Assembly: GCA_037446115.1 (NCBI GenBank)
Contig: JBBIJF010000045.1
Span: 1 to 26,099, forward strand
Direction of reading: 5' to 3'
Source of the DNA: JANWXD01 sp037446115
GTDB lineage: Bacteria > Acidobacteriota > Terriglobia > Bryobacterales > Bryobacteraceae
Length of the DNA: 26,099 bases
Of the stretch, positions 16,156-23,357 are shown piece by piece. Positions within the stretch are counted from its first letter, which is position 1; the number at the start of each line of letters is the position of its first letter. A program made the position numbers and the translations under genes. The notes under the pieces were generated by a model. It did no database searches. It saw nothing but the letters and a program-made list of their open reading frames with translations, and was not told the DNA's origin.

Positions 16156-17512
16156 GACGCAAGGTCTTGAGCGGCACGCGAGCCCGGATCTCCACCCCCG
16201 CACCGGGCGTGGAGGACACACGCAACTCCCCGCCGGCGCTACGGGCCCGGGCACGCATGCCCGTCATACCCATGCCCGATTCGAAAGTCGCCGCCTCCGG
16301 CAGGCCCCGGCCGTTGTCCCGAATCCGCAGCCACAGCTCGCCGCCCTCGGCTCCCAGCTCCATGCTCACCTGGGTGGCTCCCGAATGGCGCGCCACATTA
16401 GTGAGCGCCTCCTGCGCGATGCGGAACAGGTGGGTTTCCGTCTCGTCGGGAAGGCGTTCGTGGAAACGAGAAGTGTAGTTTACTTCGATTCCGGTACGCT
16501 GGGCGAAGCGCTCGGCGAGCCACCGCAGGCCGGCATCCAGGCCGAAGTCGTCCAAAATGATGGGGCGCAGCAGGTGAGACAGCTCCCGCACGTTGCGCAG
16601 CGCCTCCTCCACCAGGCGCAGGCAGTCGTCGAGTGCCGGGGAGCTCACGCCCTGGGAAGCGAGCGAAACCAGATTGGCCTTGACGGCCGTGAGTGACTGG
16701 CCGAGTTCGTCGTGGAGCTCGTGGGAGAAACGCCGTGCCGTCGTCTCCTGATGTTCCATCAGGTACCAGGAAACGCGACTCAGTTCGCTGGCCTGCCACT
16801 CCATTTTGCGAAAGAGGTCCGACGCCACGCGGACCGTGAGCGTGGCAAAAACCGCCGCCAGCAGCAGGCAGGCGCCGAGCAGCGAAAAAGAACGGCTGAA
16901 GAGCTGTTGCGATTGTTGGTCGATCATCTGCTGAGCCGCTTGCGCCTTTTCGTGGCTCGAAGCCATGAGCCGCGTCACGATCTGCAGCACCTGCTGGTGG
17001 CGCCGGATCAGATCGCGCGACAGCAGCGTCGTGGGAGCCTCCTGCGCCAGCAGGCGCGTGGCTTCGGCGGTGAAGGCTTCGGTGGCCTGGCGCAGTTCTT
17101 GTCCCAGCCTCTCCTCGGCCGTGCCTTCCGTTTCCTCGAGGATATGCCGGACGTTCTCGGAGGTCGCCTTGAGTTGGGAGAGGATCTCATCACGATCCAC
17201 CGATTCCGGGCCCCGCGCCAGATTGTAGAGCACCGCGTTGAGCGCCCTTTGCTCGCGGCGGACCTCCTCGATCAGCCGGCTGGTCTCGGCCTGCTCTTCC
17301 ACCATCGTGGACGCGTTTTCCCGTATGGAGCGGATACTGCGCACGCCCACGTAACCGGCCGCCAAGAGCAGCAGGATCACCAGCGTGAATCCGGCGAGCA
17401 ATACGCGCAGGATGTTGCGGTGCGTGACGTCCCGGATCTGGACGGCCGCACGCCGGGACTGGCCGCCGAAGAGTCTTGGGAGGCGGGCCAGCCATTCGGA
17501 CACGTCGTGCAT
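16115..17512 (-). CDS. Membrane sensor histidine kinase (HisKA_3 / NarX-DegS type)
   Basis: A 465-residue kinase with two membrane helices (about 33-57 and 206-228) flanking a ~148-residue periplasmic segment that is almost all helical, like a four-helix-bundle sensor (CHASE3 or 4HB_MCP-like). After the second helix, the dimerisation domain has the phosphorylated His267 in FSHELHDELGQSL. The ATPase domain shows the N-box EALTNVARHSGA (368-379), DNGRGL (399-404) and GMGMTGMRAR (413-422). The lack of recognisable sensor motifs leaves the stimulus unknown. AGGA lies about 5 nt before the ATG. It is the first gene of a two-gene unit and overlaps the regulator by 41 bp. Confidence 0.93.
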   Translation of the reverse strand: MHDVSEWLARLPRLFGGQSRRAAVQIRDVTHRNILRVLLAGFTLVILLLLAAGYVGVRSIRSIRENASTMVEEQAETSRLIEEVRREQRALNAVLYNLARGPESVDRDEILSQLKATSENVRHILEETEGTAEERLGQELRQATEAFTAEATRLLAQEAPTTLLSRDLIRRHQQVLQIVTRLMASSHEKAQAAQQMIDQQSQQLFSRSFSLLGACLLLAAVFATLTVRVASDLFRKMEWQASELSRVSWYLMEHQETTARRFSHELHDELGQSLTAVKANLVSLASQGVSSPALDDCLRLVEEALRNVRELSHLLRPIILDDFGLDAGLRWLAERFAQRTGIEVNYTSRFHERLPDETETHLFRIAQEALTNVARHSGATQVSMELGAEGGELWLRIRDNGRGLPEAATFESGMGMTGMRARARSAGGELRVSSTPGAGVEIRARVPLKTLRHEPQQEDSYLARR

Positions 17513-17731
17513 GGTCGTCCTGTTTCTAGTTTCGCGCGGAAAGCCTCTGCGCCGTATCCCCCGTCCGGGCTAGTTCCACGACCCCGCTGGGGTTAGACGC
17601 CGCGGCCGCCGCCCTTCATCCCATTTCGGTGAGCTTCCTAGCCCGAGCAGGCTATTCCCCGCCACAGCCCCTGCGCCGCAAGATCGTAAGTGGCGGGCCA
17701 AGCAGACGCCCGTCACAAGGAGGTGTGATTG
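17513..17731. promoter_or_regulatory. Divergent promoter region between kinase and Lys-rich protein
   Basis: A 219-bp gap separating the minus-strand two-component unit from a plus-strand small gene; it should hold both promoters. Visible items are a short CCCC-GCT-GGGG hairpin word at about 17583-17593 and an unusually complete Shine-Dalgarno AAGGAGG at 17717-17723, 8 nt before ATG 17732. I see no riboswitch-like fold and no clear -35/-10 pair. Confidence 0.4.
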
Positions 17732-17911
17732 ATGAAGAAGCTGTTGATGTTACTGGCTCTGGCGGGCCTGACTGTTCCAGCCACGTTTGCAGCCCAGCAG
17801 GCTCAGACGGCGACCCAGGAACAGCAGACGGAGAAGGCCGCCAAGAAGAGCAAGAAGACGAAGAAAGGAAAGACGCAGGAAGAGAAAAAGGAGGAGAAGA
17901 AAACTCCGTAA
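17732..17911 (+). CDS. Small secreted Lys/Glu-rich protein
   Basis: A 59-residue protein. Residues 1-21 form a clean Sec signal peptide (MKKLLMLLALAGLTV then PATFAA), with cleavage probable after AFAA-like residues before QQAQTA. The mature part of under 40 residues is Gln/Thr-rich and then an alternating Lys/Glu/Thr tail (KKSKKTKKGKTQEEKKEEKK) with no Cys, no aromatic residue and no hydrophobic core, so it is probably disordered. The perfect AAGGAGG ribosome site 8 nt upstream and TAA stop support a real and perhaps strongly translated gene. A TTG at 17729 is a weaker alternative start. A 10-bp inverted repeat lies downstream. Similar short signal-plus-charged-tail proteins are common in some soil phyla; function unknown. 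It could bind anionic polymers such as DNA or polyphosphate, but this is speculation. Confidence 0.75.
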   Translation: MKKLLMLLALAGLTVPATFAAQQAQTATQEQQTEKAAKKSKKTKKGKTQEEKKEEKKTP

Positions 17912-17947
17912 CTCGTTCTCCAATCCCGATCTCTCTTAGTCTTCTCC

Positions 17948-17989
17948 GCGGGTCCGGGCGGCCTTCAGCGCAACCGTTTCCGGACCCGC
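17948..17989 (+). terminator. Perfect 10-bp inverted repeat, possible terminator
   Basis: GCGGGTCCGG at 17948-17957 is exactly repeated in reverse complement (CCGGACCCGC) at 17980-17989, with a 22-nt loop. It lies 36 bp after the stop of the Lys-rich protein gene and about 80 bp before the TauE gene. The stem is very GC-rich. There is no T-run after it, so it is either a non-canonical terminator, an RNA-stabilising stem or a protein-binding palindrome. Confidence 0.4.
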
Positions 17990-18067
17990 AAACTTCCCCA
18001 CATCCGGGTTGCGCGCCCCCGGGATTTGTGCTCTTCTGAACTGGGGACCGGGCTTTCTCACAGGAAG

Positions 18068-18829
18068 ATGAACGCGGGGGAGTGGATCGCGATGCTATTG
18101 ACCGGGCTGGTGGGTCTCTGCCTCGGTGTGCTCGGAAGCGGGGGTTCGATCGTAGCCGTGCCCGTACTGGTGTACGCCGCCGGCATTCCGGTCGGCAACG
18201 CCGTAGCCATGTCGCTCGCGATTGTGGGCGGCACCAGTCTGGTGGGAGCGATCCAGCAGTACCGCCGGCGGCGCCTCCACCTGCGCGCAATGCTGTACTT
18301 CGTCGCAGCGGGCGCCGTGGGAGCGTATCTGGGCGCGGGCCTCACGCACCGCGTACCGCCCCGCGTTCTGATGCTGCTGTTCGCCGCCGTGATGCTCGCC
18401 GTGGGCGCCTCCCTGCTGCACGGACCAAGGGACTATCCTGCGGCGGGACGTTGCCGCCCGCTGCGGTGTCTGCTGGCGGGGCTTGCCGTCGGCGCACTCA
18501 CAGGCTTTTTGGGCGTCGGAGGAGGCTTCCTGATCGTGCCGGCGCTCGTGCTGGTGGCGGGACTCGAAATGGGTACCGCCACCGGAACGTCCTTGGCCGT
18601 CATTGCGCTCAACTGCGCCGCGGGCTTCGCCGGTCAATGGAGTCATGCTCCGCTGGACGCGCGGCTTACGCTGGCATTCCTGGGCACGGCCTTGCTCGGG
18701 TTACAGGCCGGACTGCGACTGGCGGGCCGTCTCTCCGATCGAGGGCTGCGGCGGGCCTTTGCGGCTTCCGTGATGGTCGCCGGCGCCGCCATCGGCGCGG
18801 AAAACCTCTGGCGGCTGGTCCGCAGTTAG
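18068..18829 (+). CDS. TauE/SafE-family membrane permease
   Basis: A 253-residue integral membrane protein of the TauE/SafE (DUF81) family, which exports sulfite, sulfoacetate or other organic anions. It has the internal duplication typical of the family: half one with LGVLGSGGSIVAVPVLVYAAG (about 19-39) and half two with TGFLGVGGGFLIVPALVLVAG (about 145-165), each a glycine-rich loop before a VPxLV helix. About eight hydrophobic segments are visible. ATG 18068 follows AGGAAG at very short distance; ATG 18092 has GGGGAG 9 nt upstream and is an alternative that removes 8 residues. It follows the inverted repeat and precedes the rpiB-like gene by 32 bp. A sulfur role could link loosely with the EgtB-like gene 13 kb away, but nothing nearby supports it. 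Confidence 0.9.
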   Translation: MNAGEWIAMLLTGLVGLCLGVLGSGGSIVAVPVLVYAAGIPVGNAVAMSLAIVGGTSLVGAIQQYRRRRLHLRAMLYFVAAGAVGAYLGAGLTHRVPPRVLMLLFAAVMLAVGASLLHGPRDYPAAGRCRPLRCLLAGLAVGALTGFLGVGGGFLIVPALVLVAGLEMGTATGTSLAVIALNCAAGFAGQWSHAPLDARLTLAFLGTALLGLQAGLRLAGRLSDRGLRRAFAASVMVAGAAIGAENLWRLVRS

Positions 18830-18861
18830 CGTGCGAAGCGATCCGGTACAATGGTGCTTCC

Positions 18862-19500
18862 ATGCCCCCCGTCATCACCACGCGCGACGTGCCGCTGGCG
18901 GGCGAACTGCGCGTGGCTGCGGGCTCGATTGTCACACCGTTGGCGCGGGAGCTGGCCGAGCAACGCGGAGTGACGATCGTCGAGGTGGCGGCGGGCGAGC
19001 TTTCGGGCCTCGCCCCGCCCGAGCGCACGGTTGCCATCGGGGCGGATCACGCCGGCTACCGCTTGAAGGAAGCTTTGAAGCCGGTCTTGGAAGAATACGG
19101 TTACTTCGTGCGTGATGTCGGCGTCTACGAGGAGACACCCGCCGATTATCCGGACGTGGCCCGCCAAGTGGCGGAGCTGGTCGCGGCCGGACGGGCGGCG
19201 CGCGGCATCGTGGTGGACGGAGCGGGTACGGGATCGGCCATCGCCGCCAACAAGATTCCCGGCATCCGCGCGGCGCCGTGCTATGATAAGGCTTCCGCCC
19301 GCACCAGCAGGGAGCACAATGACACCAATGTTCTGACTCTGGGAAGCCGCCTGCTGACGGCGAGCCAGGCCGAAGAGGTCCTCCGCACCTGGCTGACGGC
19401 GCCGTTCGCCGGCGGCAGACACTCCCTTCGAATCCAGAAGATCTCCGAGATCGAACAGCAATATCGAAATTGGACGAGCCCGAATTCCAGCGAATCGTAG
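18862..19500 (+). CDS. RpiB-like sugar-phosphate isomerase with extra N-terminal module
   Basis: A 212-residue member of the RpiB/LacAB family, which interconverts ribose 5-phosphate and ribulose 5-phosphate or similar sugars. Residues 55-198 align with RpiB: VAIGADHAGYRLKEAL, DYPDVA, IAANKIPGIRAAPC, REHNDTNVLTLGSRLL and the usual C-terminal RIQKISEIE. Two points are unusual. The catalytic Cys of E. coli RpiB (CGTG) is replaced: here the stretch is VVDGAGTGSAIAANK, with Asp120 at that position. Residues 1-50 are an extra module with ITTRDVPLAGELRVAAGSI then VTPLARELAEQRGV, resembling the short N-terminal stretch of some microcompartment proteins such as EutQ/EutT types. A 14-residue polar tail follows the core. 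A TACAAT box at 18847-18852 is close to the ATG. The deoC-like gene overlaps its end by 31 bp, so they form one unit. The exact substrate is uncertain. Confidence 0.85.
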   Translation: MPPVITTRDVPLAGELRVAAGSIVTPLARELAEQRGVTIVEVAAGELSGLAPPERTVAIGADHAGYRLKEALKPVLEEYGYFVRDVGVYEETPADYPDVARQVAELVAAGRAARGIVVDGAGTGSAIAANKIPGIRAAPCYDKASARTSREHNDTNVLTLGSRLLTASQAEEVLRTWLTAPFAGGRHSLRIQKISEIEQQYRNWTSPNSSES

Positions 19501-20339
19501 CGGCCATCGGCGAAGAGATCCTCGCCCGGCTGGCCGGCTCGGCCGGGCAGCAATCCGCCGTGGGTGCGGCGTGCTGTACGGGGTGCGATGCGCCCGATGC
19601 CGCAACTTGTGCCGCCAACGCCCGCCTGATGGCGGCGGCCGGGGCCGCGCGCCTGTCATGCTGCCCCGCGGCAGCGGCTGCGGAACCATCCATCGCAGGC
19701 TTGATTGACCATACGTTGCTGCGGCCGGAAGCCACGCGCAGCGACGTGCTGCAGCTTTGCAGAGAGGCGCGCCGGCACGGCTTCGCTACGGTTTGCGTCA
19801 ATCCTTACTGGGTGCCGCTGGCCGCGGGGGCTCTGCGGGGCACCTCCGTGAAGGTATGCACGGTTGCGGGGTTCCCGCTGGGCGCCAGTATGACGGAGGT
19901 CAAGTGCGCCGAGGCCGAGGCGGCCATCCGGGCCGGGGCGAGCGAAGTGGATATGGTCATCAACATCGGAGCGCTCCGCTCGGCAGACTACGACACGGTG
20001 AAGATTGACATTCAGTCGGTCGTCGAGGTCTGCCACCGCGCCGGGGCGCTCGTCAAAGTGATTCTGGAGACGGCGCTGCTCGACCACCGGCAGAAGGTGA
20101 TCGCCTGCGTGCTGGCCAAACTGGCCGGTGCGGATTTCGTCAAGACCTCGACGGGCTTCGGTCCGGGCGGCGCCACGGTCGAGGATGTGGCCCTGATGCG
20201 CCAGGTGGTGGGACCGGAGATGGGAGTGAAGGCGGCGGGCGGCATCCGCACTCTGGAGCAGTTGCGGCGTATGGTGGCGGCGGGCGCGACGCGCATCGGC
20301 GCCAGCGCCAGCGTGCGGATCGTCGAAGGCGCTGCCTGA
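19470..20339 (+). CDS. deoC: Deoxyribose-phosphate aldolase with N-terminal encapsulation-like helix
   Basis: A 289-residue DeoC-type class I aldolase, which splits deoxyribose 5-phosphate into acetaldehyde and glyceraldehyde 3-phosphate. The barrel (about 75-289) begins at GLIDHTLLRPEAT and has the catalytic residues: Asp161 in SEVDMVINIGAL, the Schiff-base Lys225 in DFVKTSTGFGPGGAT and Lys254 in GVKAAGGIRT. Ahead of it is an extension of about 75 residues absent from ordinary DeoC. Residues 4-22 (EPEFQRIVAAIGEEILARL) form an amphipathic helix like the encapsulation peptides of microcompartment cargo; 35-65 is Cys-rich (CCTGC, a Cys at 47, CC at 64-65). The start is TTG 19470, the only start before GTG 19560 in this frame; it overlaps the isomerase by 31 bp and has no strong Shine-Dalgarno, so coupling is likely. 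The phosphatase gene starts 10 bp downstream. Confidence 0.9.
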   Translation: MDEPEFQRIVAAIGEEILARLAGSAGQQSAVGAACCTGCDAPDAATCAANARLMAAAGAARLSCCPAAAAAEPSIAGLIDHTLLRPEATRSDVLQLCREARRHGFATVCVNPYWVPLAAGALRGTSVKVCTVAGFPLGASMTEVKCAEAEAAIRAGASEVDMVINIGALRSADYDTVKIDIQSVVEVCHRAGALVKVILETALLDHRQKVIACVLAKLAGADFVKTSTGFGPGGATVEDVALMRQVVGPEMGVKAAGGIRTLEQLRRMVAAGATRIGASASVRIVEGAA

Positions 20340-20349
20340 CGGGTTCGCC

Positions 20350-22101
20350 ATGTCCGATTCCGCCCACACCACAACCCGCTTCCGGCAGCGTTCGGAACTC
20401 CTCGATTTTCTCCTTGAGGTGGCGGCCGTCACTTCGGAGACCCTGGATCTGGACCGGCTGCTGGCCAACGTCGCCGACATCGTGCGCAAGGTGATCCCGT
20501 TCGAACTGTTCGCCATCCTGCTCTACAGCGAGAGGCGCAACGAATTGCGCATCCGCTACGCCATCGGCCACCGGGAAGAGGTCGTGCGGAATTTGCGGAT
20601 TCCGCTGGGCCAAGGGATCACCGGCTACGCAGCCGAGAGACGCGAGCCGGTGCTGGTGGGCGACGTGCGCAAGGATCCCCGCTATCTGAACGCCGTGGAC
20701 GTGGTGCGCTCAGAGTTGGCGGTGCCGATGGTGGCGCGCAACAAGCTGGTGGGCGTCATTGACATCCAGTCCACGCGGCTGAACGCCTACGGCGAATACG
20801 AGCGCTCGATGCTGCGCCTGATCGCCTCCCGCGTGGCCTCCGCCATTGACAACGCCCGGCTCTACCGTCGCGTCGAGCGCCAGAACCGCACGCTCCGCAC
20901 CCTGGCGCGGCTGTCGCAGGAATTCTCCTCCACGCTGAGCCTGGATGAAGTGCTGGGGCGGATCGCCGAAGGGATTCGCGCGCTGATCCCCTACGATTCC
21001 TTCAGCGTGCTGCTGGTGGACGAGCAGCGCCGCCTCTTACGGCACCGCTTCAGCTACCGTTACGACGAGCGGGCGCGGCTGGATAACATCCCGCTCGGCA
21101 AGGGGATTACCGGGGCGGCCGTAGAGGCTCGCCAGGTCATTAAAGTGGACGACACGCTGGCCGACCCGCGCTACATCCCCTCCCACCCGGACATCCGCTC
21201 GGAGGTGGCCGTGCCCCTGATCGCCCGCGGCCGCGTCATCGGCGTCATGGATCTGGAAAGCGAGCACATCGGGTTCTTCACGGAAGATCACGTGCGCACG
21301 CTGTCGCTGCTGGCGCCCCAGGTGGCCAATTCCGTGGAGAACGCGCGGCTGTACGAAGAGCTCGCCGAGCGGGAGCGCCGCATGGAGCAGGATCTGGCGG
21401 CCGCACGCGAATTGCAGCTGGTGCTGCTGCCCAAGCAGGCTCCCGAGATCGAAGGCCTCGAAACGGCGGTAGGCTTGCGGCCGGCACGCCAGATCAGCGG
21501 CGACCTCTACGATTTCTTCACCCACAGCCACGAGCATGTGCTGATTGCCGCCGGCGACGTGAGCGGTAAAGGTGCCCCGGCCGCCCTCTATGGGGCGATG
21601 GTAAGCGGCCTGCTGCGCACCCTGGCGCCCCAGACGTGCCGCCCGGCTGCTCTGATGCGGTCGCTTAACCAGGCATTGATCGAGCGGCGCGTGGATGCGC
21701 GCTACGTGACGCTGCTCGTGCTGTTGTGGGAGCCGTCGCGGCGGGCGCTAACTATGGCCAATGCGGGGAGCCTGCCGCCGCTGATCTGCCGCGAGGGTCA
21801 GATTATCCGGCCGCGTGCCGAGGGCATCCCGCTGGGCCTGCTCGAGACCCAAGAGTACGAGGAAACGGCTTTTGCGGCACGGGCCGGCGACGTGGTGGTG
21901 ATCTACTCGGACGGCGTCGTGGACCAGCAGAATGCGGCCGGGGAGGAGTATGGCAAGCGGCGGCTCACCGAGGTGCTCGAGCGGAACTGGCGCGAGCCGC
22001 CCGGCCGGCTGGTCGAGGCAGTGTTTTGCAGTCTGGATGCATTCGCGGACGGGAACGAAATCTCCGACGATCAGACGTTGCTGGTGCTGAGGGTCAGGTG
22101 A
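20350..22101 (+). CDS. GAF-GAF-SpoIIE serine phosphatase (RsbU-like)
   Basis: A 583-residue soluble signalling phosphatase. Two GAF domains (about 30-175 and 205-345) share internal repeats such as IPLGQGITGYA / IPLGKGITGAA and DPRYLN / DPRYIP, then a coiled linker (EELAERERRMEQDLAAARELQ) and a SpoIIE-type PP2C domain (about 370-583). Metal-binding and core motifs are ISGDLYDF (about 381-388), GDVSGKG (about 404-410), YSDGVVDQ (about 519-526) and DDQTLLVL at the end. Such proteins dephosphorylate anti-sigma antagonist proteins of the RsbV/SpoIIAA kind, or act in other partner-switching systems; the GAF domains would bind a small ligand or nucleotide. No RsbV, RsbW or sigma factor is in the window. 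It begins 10 bp after deoC and its TGA shares one base with the ATG of lysA. Confidence 0.93.
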   Translation: MSDSAHTTTRFRQRSELLDFLLEVAAVTSETLDLDRLLANVADIVRKVIPFELFAILLYSERRNELRIRYAIGHREEVVRNLRIPLGQGITGYAAERREPVLVGDVRKDPRYLNAVDVVRSELAVPMVARNKLVGVIDIQSTRLNAYGEYERSMLRLIASRVASAIDNARLYRRVERQNRTLRTLARLSQEFSSTLSLDEVLGRIAEGIRALIPYDSFSVLLVDEQRRLLRHRFSYRYDERARLDNIPLGKGITGAAVEARQVIKVDDTLADPRYIPSHPDIRSEVAVPLIARGRVIGVMDLESEHIGFFTEDHVRTLSLLAPQVANSVENARLYEELAERERRMEQDLAAARELQLVLLPKQAPEIEGLETAVGLRPARQISGDLYDFFTHSHEHVLIAAGDVSGKGAPAALYGAMVSGLLRTLAPQTCRPAALMRSLNQALIERRVDARYVTLLVLLWEPSRRALTMANAGSLPPLICREGQIIRPRAEGIPLGLLETQEYEETAFAARAGDVVVIYSDGVVDQQNAAGEEYGKRRLTEVLERNWREPPGRLVEAVFCSLDAFADGNEISDDQTLLVLRVR

Positions 22102-23357
22102 TGGTGGACGGTTCCGGGGTGTTTCAATATCGCGGCGGTGCGCTTTTCTGCGAGGAGACTGCGCTGGCGGACATCGCGGCCCGGACCGGCACGCCGTGCT
22201 ATGTATACTCGCGCCGGGCGATCCTGGAGCGCTACCGGGCCTACGACGAAGGTCTCGGCGACGTGCCCCATCGCATCTGCTATTCCGTCAAGGCGAACTC
22301 GAATCTCCACATCCTGGCCCTGCTGGCCGGGGCCGGTTCGGGCTTCGATATTGTTTCGGGCGGAGAACTGTTCCGTGTGCTCCGGGCGGGCGGGGATCCC
22401 TCCGGCGTGGTCTTCTCGGGCGTCGGCAAGACCGCCGAAGAAATTGATTACGCGCTGGCCAGCGGCATCTTTGCCTTCAACTGCGAATCGGAGGCGGAGC
22501 TGACGCTCATTGATGCTCTGGCCGCCCGCCGCGGCGTGAAAGCCAGCGTTGCGCTGCGCGTCAACCCCAACGTGGACGCCGGAGCGCATCCCTATATTTC
22601 CACCGGCCTCCGCGAGCACAAGTTCGGGATTGACATCTCCGAAGTCGAGGGTGTCTACGAACGCGCGCAGGCGTTTCGCCATCTGGTGACGGAAGGGGCC
22701 GGTTGTCACATCGGCTCTCAGATTCTGGACACGGCTCCGCTGCTGGAAGCCGCAGACCGCATGCTGGAGCTCGCCGGGCGCCTCCGTGCAAAAGGCATCC
22801 CCATCCGCCACCTGGATCTGGGCGGGGGGCTGGGCGTGCGGTACCGGCCGGAGGATCGCGCGCCCGACATCCGCGAGTTCGCCACGGCGATCCGGCGCAA
22901 ACTGGCCGGCCGCGACCTGGTGGTGATTCTCGAGCCCGGACGCTCCATCGTGGGCGAGGCCGGCGTGCTGCTGACGCGCGTTCTCTACCGCAAGCGCACG
23001 CAGGCCCGCGAGTTCGTGGTGGTGGATGCGGCCATGAACGACTTGCTGCGGCCGTCGCTTTACCAATCCCATCATGAGATTCTCCCGGCGCGCCAGACCG
23101 ATCGAGGCCGGATTCGAGCCGATGTCGTCGGACCGGTGTGCGAGTCGGGTGACTTTCTGGCACTGGACCGCGAACTGGACAACGTACTGCCCGGCGACCT
23201 GCTGGCGGTCTGGACCGCCGGGGCGTACGGGTTTGTGCTTTCCTCCAACTACAACTCGCGGCCCCGGCCTCCGGAAGTGCTGGTGGAAGGCAACAGCTGG
23301 CGTGTCATCCGTGCCCGGGAGACGTACGAGGACCTCGTCCGGGGCGAGTGCTCCTGA
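22101..23357 (+). CDS. lysA: Diaminopimelate decarboxylase
   Basis: A 418-residue fold type III PLP enzyme making L-lysine from meso-diaminopimelate. The PLP lysine is Lys64 in YSVKANSN. Other family marks are GSGFDIVSGGEL (about 76-87), the FGID stretch, GAGCHIGSQI with His203, DLGGGLGV (about 238-245), EPGRSIV (278-284), CESGD with the likely catalytic Cys347, and GAYGF near the C-terminus. The length matches LysA. ATG 22101 shares one base with the phosphatase stop (TGATG) and has GAGGG 7 nt upstream. No other lysine-pathway gene adjoins it. Its TGA directly abuts the stop of the convergent HAD gene. Other decarboxylases of the family exist, but CESGD and the full motif set favour LysA. 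Confidence 0.92.
   Translation: MVDGSGVFQYRGGALFCEETALADIAARTGTPCYVYSRRAILERYRAYDEGLGDVPHRICYSVKANSNLHILALLAGAGSGFDIVSGGELFRVLRAGGDPSGVVFSGVGKTAEEIDYALASGIFAFNCESEAELTLIDALAARRGVKASVALRVNPNVDAGAHPYISTGLREHKFGIDISEVEGVYERAQAFRHLVTEGAGCHIGSQILDTAPLLEAADRMLELAGRLRAKGIPIRHLDLGGGLGVRYRPEDRAPDIREFATAIRRKLAGRDLVVILEPGRSIVGEAGVLLTRVLYRKRTQAREFVVVDAAMNDLLRPSLYQSHHEILPARQTDRGRIRADVVGPVCESGDFLALDRELDNVLPGDLLAVWTAGAYGFVLSSNYNSRPRPPEVLVEGNSWRVIRARETYEDLVRGECS

Noticed and set aside
17583..17593. CCCC-GCT-GGGG hairpin as an operator or terminator
   Set aside because: A 4-bp stem is expected by chance in DNA this GC-rich.
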